A DNA stretch of 64,000 nucleotides, taken from contig NC_134150.1 in NCBI RefSeq assembly GCF_033958435.1, positions 33,475,501 to 33,539,500 of the forward strand. Reading direction: 5' to 3'. Under the pieces are notes generated by a model, which saw only the letters and a program-made list of their open reading frames with translations, was not told the DNA's origin and made no database searches. Both the position numbers and the translations under genes were made by a program. Position 1 is the stretch's first letter. Each line of letters starts with the position of its first letter. Origin of the DNA: Carettochelys insculpta (lineage: Eukaryota; Chordata; Testudines; Carettochelyidae). Positions 31,500-44,500 of the stretch are shown here, one piece after another.

Positions 31500-32942
31500 A
31501 CCATGCAAAAGCCACAAAGGATTATTATAAACGCATTTTAGCATTTGTGGTCCCAGATTAGATTAAACTGCCTTTTAAAAACACTTTTTTTCTTTCTTCC
31601 TCCCCTATGATGTTGCTACAGGGCAGAGTTAAGGTTATGGTAGCCCTACTGCATAACTACCGCACCCACTTAGGCAAGTTCAGCTTGTGGTGGATTCTCA
31701 TACATCTAATAGCTAATACAGGTGTAAAAATAACCTTTTTTTTAAAATGTATTACAATGGGGAAAATATTCTTTTAACTTCCTGGGCATGTCCCTGAACT
31801 CAAAATAGGATTATAAATCTAAAAATAAAGAAAAGTTGTCAAGGCTTCTTGACATTTTCAATCTCAGAGCTTTATTATCCCTAGCTTCTTGTATTTCGTT
31901 TTCTATGGACAGTTAAGTGAGAAGACAGAAAAGGTGAAGATGAGACAGACTCAATGTATTCTTGTCATTTTGCAGGCATACAAGAAACTGTACAGACCAC
32001 TGCGTGTCTTGAAGAATGTTTTTTATCTGCTGAGTATGTTTTAATTTGAACTGGAAGCTATGTTTGGAAAGTAAAAGGCTAAACATAATAAGCTGGAGGG
32101 ATCCCAAGGAATCTCTGCATAGAAATGGCTATTTGAAACTTAGTGACCTGGTCTTTCAAGAATATTCAGTTCACTAGCTGGGTACCAGCTGCCAAGTGAT
32201 GCTATCAGTTGATTATAACACAGCCTGCCAGCATCCTACTTGATAAGACTAAGTATAATCTGATTGGGAATTCTCAAGTCCATTACAGAATGACTAGTTT
32301 ATCACTTAAATCACCACACACCATTTCCCCATGCATCATCCAGTTAACTTTGCTAATATCCATGCCACTGCTCAATACTAACAAAGATTCCCACAATTGT
32401 CTGCCAGCACTATATACTATTGTGTGCAGGTTATCCTCCTGCTGGGGGGTGGGAAACCCCATGAGTTTCAATTCAAAAGAGTTTTGTGATAAATCTTCAT
32501 CTGGGGCAAGGGGTCATTTCTTCCCCTCTCCCCTGTAGGTGGTGATGGAGGTTGACCCTTTAATCTGCAAATTGCCTAAGAATTGCTGGAAGCAAGAGTC
32601 AATGCACAGTCTGGACTGTTTCTTAGCTCCATGGGACACAACAGAACATTCCTATGTAATACACACTGTCAGAAGTTTCTCTGTAGTTGCCACTTTGGGG
32701 ACTGAGTGGATTCCAAACCACAGAAGGCACAAGCTACTCCAAACCCCAAGCCAATCCTTGTTCCTGCCTTAGCTCTGTTGCATGCCCTGACAGTGCAAAG
32801 GGGCTGGAGAACAGTCATAAAAAACAAGCTGGGGACTTCCCCAGGTAGAAGTGGCATGCTTTGGGCTTCTCGGGACAGGAGATGACTGTAGCTGGTTTGG
32901 AGATTGAAATAACTATATAAAATATATCTATAGCCAATTCTC
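31500..32942. other. No gene seen
   Basis: No recognised repeat. A pyrimidine run followed by TTTTGCAG-GCATAC near 31970 resembles a splice acceptor, but no coding-like exon with a donor follows it. Confidence 0.4.
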
Positions 32943-32945
32943 CAT

Positions 32946-33656
32946 GGCCGTGTCTACACGTGCATGCTACTTCGAAGTAGCGGCGCCAACCTCGAAATAG
33001 CGCCCGTCACGGCTACACGTGTTGGGCGCTATTTCGAAGCTGAAATCAACGTTAGGTGGCGAGACGTCGAAGTTGCTAACCCCATGAGGGGATGGGAATA
33101 GTGCCCTACTTCGAAGTTGAATGTCGAAGTAAGGGACGTGTAGACGATCTGCGTCCTGCACCATCGAAATAGTGGGGTCCGCCATGGCGGCCATCAGCTG
33201 AGGGGTTGAGAGACGCTCTCTCTCCAGCCCCTGCGGGGCTCTATGGTCATCGTGTGCAGCAGCCCTTAGCCCAGGGCTTCTGGCTGCTGCTGCCGCAGCT
33301 GGGGATCCATGCTGCACGCACAGGGTCTGCAACCAGTTGTCGGCTCTGTGGATCTTGTGTTGTTTAGTGCAACTGTGTCTGGGAGGGGCCCTTTAAGGGA
33401 GCGGCTTGCTGTTGAGTCCGCCCTGTGACCCTGTCTGCAGCTGTTCCTGGCACCCTTATTTCGATGTGTGCTACTTTGGCGTGTGGACGTTCCCTCGCAG
33501 CGCCTATTTCGATGTGGCGCTGCCCAACATCGAAGTTGAACGTCGACGTTGCCAGCCCTGGAGGACGTGTAGACATTATTCATCGACATAGACTATTTTG
33601 ATGTCGCTACATCGAAATAAGCTATTTCGATGTAGTGTGCGCGTGTAGACATAGCC
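32946..33656. mobile_element. PIF/Harbinger-like element, CpG-rich and young-looking (711 bp)
   Basis: The ends GGCCGTGTCTACACGTGCAT and reversed GGCTATGTCTACACGCGCAC are terminal inverted repeats, flanked by CAT on both sides (32943-32945, 33657-33659), a 3-bp duplication. Subterminal TTCGAAGTAG, TTTCGAAG and ATCGAAATAG palindromes recur many times. CpG density is far above the rest of the window, although CpGs normally decay by methylation. That argues for a recent insertion or an unmethylated state. Open frames (up to 121 codons) show no transposase signature, so this is a non-autonomous copy. Confidence 0.85.
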
Positions 33657-33691
33657 CATATGTTCCAGAAAAGAAAACTCATCAAGTGAAT

Positions 33692-33713
33692 ACACACACA
33701 CACACACACACAC
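33692..33713. repeat. (AC)n microsatellite
   Basis: Eleven AC units without interruption, just beyond the right end of the Harbinger-like element. Confidence 0.95.
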
Positions 33714-33960
33714 CTTCTCCTGAGTGTCTACAGACAAATCAAGAATTGCTATGTTCCCAGATCCATAGGTGAATTCGACCTGCATCTCAAAGGCAATGTT
33801 GTCTGTTAATCACCCAATTATTATTTAAGGAACCTATCAATTAATCACAGTGGGCTTCTGCTGAGCAAAATAATAAAAAAACCCACTTCAAGACCAGCAG
33901 AAGAAGTCACCAGCAAACACAACTTCAACTAATTCACACTTCAACGGAAATTGCATTTCA

Positions 33961-33981
33961 TAAGAACGTAAGAACATAAGC
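33961..33981 (-). mobile_element. CR1 tail fragment
   Basis: AAGAACGTAAGAACATAAG is the reverse complement of the CR1 3' terminal repeat (compare the start of the copy at 47420). Only the tail is present. Confidence 0.5.
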
Positions 33982-34318
33982 ACCATATAAAAAGTACAAA
34001 AAATTCCAAATAAAGTGAACAAATGCAAAGAAATTTGGAAACCACTCATTGATCACAACTGCATCAAAACAGGGATAATAAGCCTTCATTATGGGAATTC
34101 TCAGAAGATGCTTGGATAGTAAGCATCAGCCCACAACTCAAACTATAGAAAATTCCTGGCTGGTGTAGATCATCTGTTCCTGACCCAAAGAGTGCTTGTT
34201 TAATTACAGACCCAAGAATTAGCAAAATTCAAAAGCAGAAGACAAATATTTAATGTGTACACAATTCAAGGATGTAAGCCATAGTAGGAAAGTCTATAAA
34301 CATGGTTCTCTCTCACTT

Positions 34319-34574
34319 GGGCAAGGTCTACACTAGGGGATTGCATAGCTGGAGTCAATGTACCTTACATCAATTTTCTGTGTCATATCCACAGAGGGAG
34401 GTTGATAGGAGAAACTCTCCCTTCGACTACCCTCTTGACAATCGGGAGGAGTTCCAAGGTCAATGGAGGCACCCTCAGGGTTTAATTTAGAGCCTCCCTA
34501 CTAGGCCCTCTAAATCCAATGCCAGAAGATCAACTTTGGGAGCACCACCCCTCCAGTAAGTAGAGACAGGCCCT
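34319..34574. mobile_element. PIF/Harbinger-like MITE, decayed
   Basis: The left end GGGCAAGGTCTACACTAGGG and the body with GAGAAACTCTCCCTTCGACT and GGAGGAGTTCCAAGGTCAAT align in order with 57368-57654. The right end reversed is AGGGCCTGTCTCTACTTACT, a worn version of the terminus. Confidence 0.7.
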
Positions 34575-36076
34575 CAGACTGCTGCAAGTCAGGAGTAATT
34601 CCACAGGAACAATTGTGCAGTTTGAAGTCATGCATGTAACTCAACTCTCTTCCTGGTTTCAAAAGTATTTTTATTAATTTACACAGAGAAGGTATGAGAT
34701 GAGAATAAGGCCCCTTTATAAGCACATGCTTTAGGTATGTGCTTTTGACTCTAACAGATTAATTTTTAAACTAGCCAAGAAATGAAAATTAAGCTACTTA
34801 CACACAGTAATGTTAACAAAAAATAAAAAGCACTGTTGGAATAATTATCAGCTTGAAGATGTGATTTCACAGCCAATAGTACTGGTACCAAAGAGTTAGA
34901 GCTCCAGAAGCTTAGAAAAACAGCATGAAATGTAGGTTTGCTACAATCTATTGTACCAAAATTCCCCAATTTATATTGTACCCTCCATATTGCCACAAAT
35001 TTCTGCTAACATCTATGAGCCATATATTTACAGAACTACAGTTGTATGCAATATGCCTATCCAATTGTGACTATATAAGAAGCCGCCGCTCTGATAAGAA
35101 AATGGTTTAGGAACCTATTAGTTCCACAATATTCCTGCATAACCCTGGTTAGTTCCAATGGCGTAGCCTCTTCTTTGTATTATCATTAAGTAAACGATGT
35201 GATGTAAAATGCACACACAGTACAAGCCCTGCTCCCATTCAGTTCAACAGGAAATAGTCTATAGACTTCAAACAGGACCAGAATTACAGTGCCTCGCTGT
35301 AATCCTTTTTACAGTAGCTGTGCATGCTTACTGGCTATAAAATACAGTGGATTCTTACCATACATGATCCAAATTTGCTGCCAATATTATTTCTGGCTCG
35401 CAGTCCCTGCATACACAGCTAATAATAAACTTGCATGATCTTATTTGACTGAGATTCTGCATCCAAGCAACTTCCACTCCCAGTGTGAGCCTTCAGCTCT
35501 AGGTTTCATTTAGTCCCCAATATCAGACTTTGATCATGTGGTTTCTCACCAAGTTTCACTGCATGCCCTTGTCAATATGGAATCACAGGACTTGAGAGCT
35601 TTAGTTTACTAATTTTAGGATTACGGTAAATATTTTTGTCCACTTTTAGCATATGGAGGAGCTGTATTGACCTTTATAGGTCTAGACTTTAAATAACATT
35701 TAAATAGCACTGCAGCAGAGAATACAGTGGTACAATGCTTACTTATGGAAACCTCAAGGAAATGAGACACCTTTCCAGTTCATTCTCAGCGAATGAGATT
35801 TACACATAAAAGAGTGAATTATTTTGATTATTAGTTTTCAAGCCATTAAGCATTCTCCAATATATACCTCCCCCATCTCTGGCTTCTGATAGTTTACATT
35901 AGGCTCAATGGCCTGGACTTTCACCGTGTCTAGTGAATTTCAATGTCTCAGTTTTTCAATATCTAATATTTTTGAGATGTCTGAAAGGGGCCACATATTC
36001 AGAAAGGGCTGACCACCTGCCCTCTGAAAATCAGGACTCCAAATGGTCTTAGCCTGGGAATGCCAAAAATAAAGTA
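34575..36076. other. No gene seen
   Basis: AT-rich and unique-looking. No transposon or exon recognised. Confidence 0.45.
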
Positions 36077-36270
36077 CAGCTTGAACCTCTCTCGTCCGAC
36101 ACCCTCACAACCTGACTGGTGCTGAATGAGAGAATTTGCCGGACCATGGGAGGTCAATATTATCTAGCACATTATCAACACTTCCGCTTCTTACCGGGCT
36201 CTTAGAATAATTTAAGGGTGAATTACAGCTAAATAACAGGAACTGAGAGCTAAGACTGGTGGCTGCAAAC
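36077..36270 (+). mobile_element. Tigger-like MITE, 5' two thirds
   Basis: It starts CAGCTTGAACCTCTCTCGTC after TA (36075-36076) and follows the family through TTACCGGGCTCTTAGAATAA and AACTGAGAGCTAAGACTGG, then breaks off. The right terminus is lost. Confidence 0.8.
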
Positions 36271-38336
36271 TTGTACCGATCCTCTGTCTTTCAGAAGTCT
36301 TCCCTCCCTGGATTTCTCTTGTTCCTTGCAGGCCTTCATGTTCCTCTAAGGTCTTTCCACTATTGCTACCCTACTCCTCAGAAGGCAGCTACAGTGTTCT
36401 TCCCTCTCTTCCTGTAGCCCCTCAGCCTTCAGTCCCAAGATCTTTTAGGCTTTACTTTCAAAGCCTCTTGAGATTTATTGTCTTCAGCTTCCCCCGGCTC
36501 AGAAAGACACAGCTCTGGCCCCAGACCTCACTACCCTCTAGCCTCCCAGGCTTCCTCCTGGTTTCACACCCTCTGGTTCTAATTTCACACTTCTCTTAGC
36601 CTTTAGCCCAAGTCAGGAAACTCACAGCTACATTTCCCTGGCCTTCCTTCCCTCCATTCTTAAGTCCCTGCTTCTCCCTAGCTGGTTGTAATCACCAGTT
36701 AGGCTACTGGGTAGCACATGAAGTGGTATCAGACATACTGGCTAGCCCTTTCACTGCTTGTGTGGGGTATACACCCTACGGCACACAACAAAATGACAAC
36801 TGACTTCAGTTTTGTTAAACGTACACAAAGATTGGAGAAGCTTGTGAGTGACGCTAGGCCATTTTTTTCCCCCACTTGCACTGATCTGTGCATTTTCACA
36901 TAAGAATCATATAGGGCTTTTAATGATTTACGTGGCACGTCTGATCATTAATCAGAATCCTTTTGCGTTTTAAAGGACTGCTGAACATAAGAGCACTTTA
37001 TTTTCATGATTTCGCCTATAGAAAGCAAGAAACTAGTAGTATGAAACTGATGCCTGGTCCAAAATCCAATGAAGAGAATGGAAGTCTTTCCAATGATTTT
37101 AATGGGACTTGGGATCTGGCCCTAAATGCATGACTGTCACAATGCAGAAAAATCCCATTAATATTGTGCTCAGTGCAATATATGCACATGGTTTTTAAAG
37201 CTTCTGCTCTAAAGAGTCAAACTCACCTGGAATTTGAATACTACACAATGTGTTTCAGCATCAGTTTTGACAATGCTCAACAAATACCACTTTACCAAAA
37301 TCAGTACAGATGAATTCTCCCTGTTAGAACATTGGGCTGACTAATGAACAATTTGTCTGCTTAAATCTAATAAACATAGAACTGAAAAAGTCTCATCCCA
37401 TCAGAATGACACAGAAGCTGAAGGGTGGAGCTGGGTAAAGAGATATGAAATAGGTACAAAAGACGCTCATAATTTTTAAAAGGCAGGATCAGAGACTTGT
37501 TTATATTAAATGATCTGTGTGGGGACAGGACAAGCAGCTGTTCTGCACAGGTATGAGAAGAGGGAAGGGAAAAATGGATGGAAGGAAAAGAAAAGATGCA
37601 AGAAAGAACCACGGGCTTCTTTTCTTTCTCTAATATGCCAGGGTGACAAGGAATGAAAGCATAATCAACTTTCTAACCCCTTTCTCATCTTGGAAATATG
37701 ATCCACCCACTAGTGAAAATCATTTCCACACATGTCTGAAATATTTCCTCAGGAGGTTTTACAATGTAAATTGTTGTGTACAATTATAAGTTATTTGAAA
37801 AATAAGAGGGATTTTTTTTCCCACAAGTCAAGATACATGAGCACAACCGAGGGGAATTTCTGAGAAAAGCTAACAGTCCTCCGGAGCTAGGACTGGAGTT
37901 GTGCCCTAGACAACCTAAAGGAACAGTGTAATGAGGCAGTGATTTATTAAGCACTATGCATCTCTCACAGCAGTGTAGTATGTTGTAAGAAACAGCCAAA
38001 AGGAGAGTCAATAATCACACTACCTCCTCCTCCAGCATTTCTGGCTATTACTACTAGCTACAAGGTCTTACTGCTTGACTCTGTAATGTGGCTACAGCCC
38101 TATTCCAAGCTGATGGGCTTGGCAAACCATCTTTGGGAAGTTATATTCAGCTACTTAAAGTCTCCATCCTGCCTAAACGAGAGTAATCCCTCAAAGTTAA
38201 GTAAGTGCTACAAACTTTTGCCTAAACACAAATTTGAATTTACGACGGGCTGTGTTATTGCCCCATTTGCACTTATTTTCTGCAAATAGTCTAACACATG
38301 CGTTTTCTGACAGTAGTGCTCATGGAAATAGTGGGT

Positions 38337-38405
38337 AAAATCTTGACCCCGCTGAAGTCAATGGCAAAACTCCCATTGATTTTAATAAGGGCAAGATTTC
38401 ACCAC
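38337..38405. repeat. Palindromic repeat relic (AAGTCAATGG type)
   Basis: GTAAAATCTTGACCCCGCTG, then AAGTCAATGG, is mirrored by CCATTGATTTTAATAAGGGC and AAGATTTCACC. Arms are about 30 bases with mismatches. It resembles palindromic elements widespread in reptiles and birds. Confidence 0.5.
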
Positions 38406-40315
38406 TGAATTATAAAGTAAATATTTGAGACTAATCATGGAAATCAGATTCTGCACACAAGTTCACGAATATTAGCAAGGGAAATTTCATCCTAAGAATT
38501 ACACTCAACGAATCAAGGAATGGAAACATTCCATGTGATCTGTACGTGAATCAGGACAGCACCAGTTCTCAATACTGAACATCTGGAACAAACCACTGGT
38601 GTTATATGTTTAGTTTTATTTTTTGTTCTCTTAATCTACTCCAGAAAGGGTGCCTGGAGCATTGGGTAAGTACCACTTTTGTATCACTATCTAGCTCTGT
38701 AAACCTACAGACCTAGAATGATTCAGGTGACTTGTCTGGTGAATAATTCTGAAAAACTACATTCAAGAAAATTAACCTTTGGACTAACTTTCACACACAT
38801 GCAAAAACAAATCTCAGTAAATTACTATGAATTACTCAGTTCTACCTGTGGCAATGAAAAATAGCAAGACTGATTGGGTTCTTCTTTGTGTATTAAGCCT
38901 TTAATTGACAGCAAATGGATATTAATAAAACAGGATATTCATCAGTATTCAATTCACCGACTGCCTTGCTATTTAAACTAAAATTACGAGCCAGCTCAAA
39001 ACTCTTACTAGTGAATCATGCAATCTAATCTAATATTGATCGTTAATTGCCTACCTACCATTTCTGAAACCCCTTACATCCGAGGCCCATATACACACCT
39101 GGTAAAACATCCCCTAGCTTCTTTTCACTTTGGCAAAACAGAAGAAAATGCCCAGTTCCTATTCTGTCTTTATCTTTTTCCAAACAAAAATGAAGACTTA
39201 TTTTTTTCCATTTTCCCTTGACAATAAAGTTTCCCAGTACACTGCAGAGTGAAATTCTGTATGTTTTGCCACAACAGGGAAAGTAGAATACTTACATTAA
39301 TTAAAAAAAAAGCATGAAAGACAAAATTGCAGCTCTTGTGAATTCAATGAGAGTACTGCCATTAACCACATTACTTTAAGCACCCAAGAAGTTGTCACTG
39401 ACTACATAAGACTTTGAACACCTTGCTGAATAAGGGCCTTATTTCATATATGGTGGTTTCTAGGTATGTTGGCACAGTTGCTTCTTGGAGTTTTCTAAAT
39501 TTTTAATAATGAAATAGCTCTTTGCACTGTGTTTTTATAAGATACACATAAATAATTAATTTTTCTAAATAATGTTGAATGCTGTGGCTGAGTATTTGTT
39601 CATACGTTTCCATAAAAATGCAGATGAGGATATCTGAAGATGGGGTATAGAAACAGTGGGCTTGACTCTCAGTTGTGAGCAGTCACGGTACAGCTTACCA
39701 CTGGTGGAATCTGCCCAAAGAGCTGCCCTTCCCTGGCTTGGAAGGATCACGGGAACGTGGGAAGATCCTCTTACAGGCATGATTGCAGAGAAGAGCTCAT
39801 GTAGAGGATTGTGTGTCATAACCTCCTACCCCACCCTTCTGCCAGCTGCACAGGGGACAGGGTGTAGTTGGAGGAAAAAAAGGCTGTGCTCTGGGTGCTG
39901 TCTGTGACCCCAGCAAACTGCTGTGAAATGCAGATGGCTTGAAGCTGCTCTAACAGATTCTGAGTGACTGATACTGCAAACTTCAGACCCAGATTCAAGG
40001 GAGCAGCAAAGTGAACCTTAAGTTACTTTTGCAGGAACAAAAAAAATCAGCCAGAATCGGTCCCAAATTTTAACAGAACAAATAAACAGATCTATTGCGA
40101 GGGAAATGGACATTACTGACAGTGTCATAAAGCAGTACAGAATGTTGCCAAATAGGAGTATATGCTGACATCAGTATCTACAATTCTATAGGTACTGTAG
40201 CTACAGCCTTCCATTCTTTTCCAAACAAACTTTAAGCAGATTTTAAATTCCTACAATTTCTTTTACGCTGCATGTTATGACATAATCAAAGTATCCTGCA
40301 ACTTAGCTGGAAGCC

Positions 40316-40335
40316 AAAAAAAAAAAAAAAAAAAA
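40316..40335. repeat. Poly-A run of 20
   Basis: Twenty uninterrupted A residues. No LINE or SINE body lies upstream, so it is not clearly a retroposon tail. Confidence 0.9.
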
Positions 40336-43300
40336 CAGTGGTAGATGGTACTCACAGTCCTTGTTGAAGCAAGGACTAAAACACAGTAACAATGAATATA
40401 ATAAAATAAAAACTGCTGCACAATAAACAAACACATAAACAAAAATCTTAAAAACCACCACTCAGTTCCTCTCTAATCATTTTACCCTTTCAGTATTGCC
40501 TTGCTCACTAACTAAGGTCACTCACAGCAAGCGAACAAATATCTTACAAATCTAGCTTCCTCCTCTGCTCTCAAAACATACTGAAGCAGATGGCAATTTT
40601 CTGAAGTTGATTCCCTGACCCACTTCCCCAGTTCTATGGATTGAAAGAAAACAATTCTCTTGCATTCACTTTTTACGCTGTATTGACAGTGGTAACTGGT
40701 CGAATGGGTCATGTGGTCTCAGTGCTGTTCCAGGAGTGGATGAATGCAAAAGCACAGATTGATTTGTAATTCGCTTTTCATAAACAATGGTGTTAGTAAA
40801 ATCCTACCATATGAATGTTTGCAGCAAAGAACCACAAAAGATGCAGTAGAACAGTTAAGCCAATTTACTTCCAAATTCTAGTAAATAGTTGTGGATAATG
40901 TTTTGCAACAGTTGTACAGTCCTCATTCACGATTGTGAAAAACAGACACAGGCACACACTTCAGATAAATTCACACCATAGTGACTGCCAAAGAAATTCA
41001 CATGTGCAAAGTGAAACAGATACCCAGAATCATTATAGTACAAGCGAGAACTCCAAAGCAAATTCCCAACCTATCTCAACAATTCCTTGTGGCCAAAGAA
41101 CAATGCTGGTCTTATCTAAAATGGGCTTTCACCCAAGTTAGAAAACTATGTTTAAACTAAAGTGAAATATAGAAACTGCTTTGCTTTGAACTAAAATGGT
41201 TTAGCTGGTGTGCTTTCCTCACAAAATTTCACATTGTTTGACCACACCTGTACTGCTTTCTTTGTTTTGACTAACTATATTGAATTTAATTGGGTAACAG
41301 TTCATTTAATTCTTTGCCCTTGTGTTGAAAACAGTACTGGTGCCAATTGTGATAGGGATTTATGGAGACTTTTGTGATGTGAGAATGTCTTTTCTTGAAA
41401 TGGATTGATATTACTAATAATTTTCAAAACAGGTCAGCAGATTCACAACAATGCCAAATGTACATTCCAGTTCTTTGACCATTTTGTTAGGAATGCTTCT
41501 GCATGATACTAAAAATGTTTGCAATGAACAGTGACACCCCTGCCTAGAACTGCATCTGAAATTCTTTGCATCTATTAAATGGTTTAGCTAGAATTACAGA
41601 AACACAGCAAATGTTTGATTTTCTGATTCATACACCACCACTACGCTGGGGTTTCAAGCGGAAAGGTGCCTAGAAATTACTGAGAAGGTCATATCTATCT
41701 TTCTGTATGCATCTAAAGTAATACAAGGATTTCTATCATAGAAAGTCACAAAGTCTGATTTGGAATTTCCTGTTGAATGCTTTTCTGAAGACACACTGAT
41801 CCTCTAAACCTCAGCACTGATGCTGAAATTATGCTGTACGTCAAAATTACATCAAACAACTGCACTTACTTCCACCAGAAAAATTTGATTATTTCACTCT
41901 CATTTACATTTCATTTTTTTCCCCACCATGTTGCTGACTTTGAAATTCCCTTTAGGTCTGGACACCCAGGAGTGTGCTTTTTAAGTAAGTGGAAAAGAAA
42001 GCTTTCATTATATTTGATAACTTTTTTCCTCCTTGATTTGAATGCTATAATTGGATTGGAGCAATACTATGAACTTTGTGTTTTGCCAGTCTCCATGAAG
42101 GACACCTCTTAATTTCTCTGGCTTTCCAATGAACCTTTTGATATGCTAAAAGTGGCTTTAAGGTATATTTCCGAAGAAGACAATTGAGGAGATTTTAGAA
42201 AACTCTCCTTAAAGGATACCATTTTCTTAATATTTCCAAAAATGCAGGGCACTATCCAGCCCCAACTGAAGTTAACAGGATTTTCTCAAGTGACTTCACT
42301 GGGATCAGGATTGGGTACAGAATCTCTCTCTCCTGCAATTATGTGCATATTCCAGAATATTAACTGGCTTCTACATTACCCCACCCAAGCAGAAAATGTT
42401 TTGGAATAAGAGCGTTTAAAGCTAAATGTGACTAAATGTAGAGTATTAAAAATAAATTGTGTGATTCCTTGAATCCTATTGCATTCGATTTATGTTCTTC
42501 GTAAGTTTTTGTTTTCTCACTTATTGTTTAGTTTAACAGGGAGTTTTACTCAGTCCCTGATTCTGCTATCTTTAATTTTTCCCCACTATTAGAGATGAGT
42601 GGAACTCACCTGGGAAACCCTGGATAGATAATTCAGCTATTTTCTATGAACCTGTCACTCACATTTCCAACAGAGAATTTAAAGGCAGGATTTGACAGGA
42701 TAAAATTCTGCTAGTTTAAGATACTGTTAACATTATTAATAAATTACCACGATATTAAAACAACCAGTGTGCTTCAAATATGATGTGCACTTTGGAAGAG
42801 ACAAGAAGTCCCAACCCCGAGGAAGAGCATTATCATACTGGGTCAGATTCTGACCCTTTTAGTCATGTGGTGTAACAACCATTGGGCGCAATTCTGGCAC
42901 TGCTGAAATCAAAGAGGACATAATTTTACCCACTGCCTGCAGTGAGATTTCTCAGAGAGTGAGGTGTTTCTCTACATAAGAAAGCATGTCAGCATCTGGC
43001 CCATAGAATGTAAGCAGGGAAGTCCTACTCACCAGGCCATTATCTGCTTCTTGTTCTCCCTATCACAAATGCCCTTTTGGAGACTATGCTGGTACTTTGT
43101 ATCTCAAGACCAGGAAAGAACATATCTCTCTCTCTCCTCACCATTTCTGTAATAATACACACATGGCATTTATGGCGTCTCCTCTGCAAAATGCTTTATT
43201 TCACACCCTGATTAAATGCACAGAAGTCAACAGGACTATGCATGGGCAAAACCCTGACCTCTCTGAAATCAACGGCTACACCCCCCCCCGACTTTCCCAA

Positions 43301-43464
43301 AGACAGGATGCCCACCTCAGTGTGTAAAGTTAAGCACGTGTGTGAGCCACTGCAGTACCAGAGACTCTATATGTATGCACTCACCCTTTGTTGGGTGCAT
43401 ATATGTCCCCTATTATGATAGTATCTGCATGTTCCACTATCATTCATTTTATCATCAGTCAAGA

Positions 43465-43580
43465 GGTTGGCAAGTACTATTATCCCCATGTTCTGTATGG
43501 GGAGTAAGGCAGAGACACTAAATGCCTTGAAGGTCATACAAGAAGTTGTGACAGGGGAAGGAACTGAAACCAGCTATGAA
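43465..43580 (-). mobile_element. MIR-like SINE fragment (old)
   Basis: TATTATCCCCATGTTCTGTA, GGGAGTAAGGCAGAGA, CTTGAAGGTCATACAAGAAG and GGAACTGAAACCAG follow the order of a reversed MIR body. Divergence is high. Confidence 0.5.
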
Positions 43581-43998
43581 GAATCCAGGCTACCATCCCT
43601 ACTTTTGGGCCATCCTTCCAATCCATTTTCCTCCTTTGCCTGCTCTTCCTGTCCCAGTCTCCTGGGCAGTGGGAAGTAAAAAGAAGCATTTACAAAGCAC
43701 TGGGTTTGGCCTTCAGCCAGAGTCAGGTTCTTATCCCCAGCCTTATCTTGGTTCCTGACAAATAAAATAAAGCATTGCACAGTGGTTTCCTTTGCACTCA
43801 CTAAAGCTCTTCTCCTCTGTTGCATTCTCCCTTGTACATCCCCTTTGGGTTCTGGGCTCCCCCCAGCATATCCACAACTTCTCACTGGGTTCACACCTAA
43901 GCGTGTAGTGAATGACCCCACTGTGAACTCATCTGCGAACTTCAGCTTCTCCCCACTATAAAGCGATATTTTTGCCCAGGGAATGCAATTTTCTACAG

Positions 43999-44040
43999 CA
44001 GTGTTTCCCTAAGAGTGGGCACTGGTTGCGAAAAGGGTCT
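43999..44040. mobile_element. hAT terminus fragment
   Basis: CAGTGTTTCCCTAAGAGTGG, then GCACTGGTTGCG, resembles the left end of a different hAT family (CAGTGTTTCTCAA-type). It is cut off by the hAT element that starts at 44045. Confidence 0.4.
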
Positions 44041-44044
44041 AGAT

Positions 44045-44462
44045 CAGCAGTGGGCAACCAAGAAGCACAAGTGGGCTGCACTGGAGCTCCACCTGCCTTC
44101 TACCCTCCTCTCCCATGTGCCTCTTGTGCAAGGGGGCACTGGAGCCCCTTCACTTCCTGCTCCTCCCCGTCCATACTAGCACCTTTGGAGCACTACGAAT
44201 GTCCTGATTCTCACTCTGTCCCCTCTCCTCTCCCTCCTGGAGCTGAAAAGCCACAAATCAGCTGTTTGCAGCTCATCTAGCTCTGGCAGGAAGGAGGAGG
44301 AGAGGGGACAGAGTGTGCAGCAGGTGACTGTTGGTGCTCTGAAAGAGCTGGGAGGGAGGTGGAGAATTGGGATTTGCAGGGCTTCAATGCCCCATTGCAT
44401 GAGAGCTGCATGGGGTAGAGCGAAAGATGTGGGGTCTGTAGGCTGCAGGTTGCCCACCACTG
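44045..44462. mobile_element. hAT-like MITE (GTGGGCAACC type)
   Basis: The left end CAGCAGTGGGCAACC and the right end reversed, CAGTGGTGGGCAACC, are terminal inverted repeats of 15 bases with two differences. Flanks GTCTAGAT and ATTCAGAG match poorly, so the 8-bp duplication has decayed. The 418-bp body is moderately GC-rich and non-coding. Confidence 0.75.
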
Positions 44463-44500
44463 ATTCAGAGGGTTCATCACTATCTCACCCCAGGCCCTAT

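Larger units (their letters stand above)
36271..43464. other. 7.2-kb repeat-poor stretch; no gene seen
   Basis: No LINE, SINE or DNA transposon with recognisable ends occurs in this block, the longest such gap in the window. It holds an A-run (40316-40335), a palindromic patch (38337-38405), and a short relic of the palindromic repeat near 43326 preceded by a C-run (about 43281-43289). A pyrimidine-rich zone lies at 36340-36680. No exon is recognised. Confidence 0.45.

Noticed and set aside
31955..32045. Exon-like segment after TTTTGCAG
   Set aside because: An acceptor-like sequence alone is common by chance; the following frame is short and shows no protein family.
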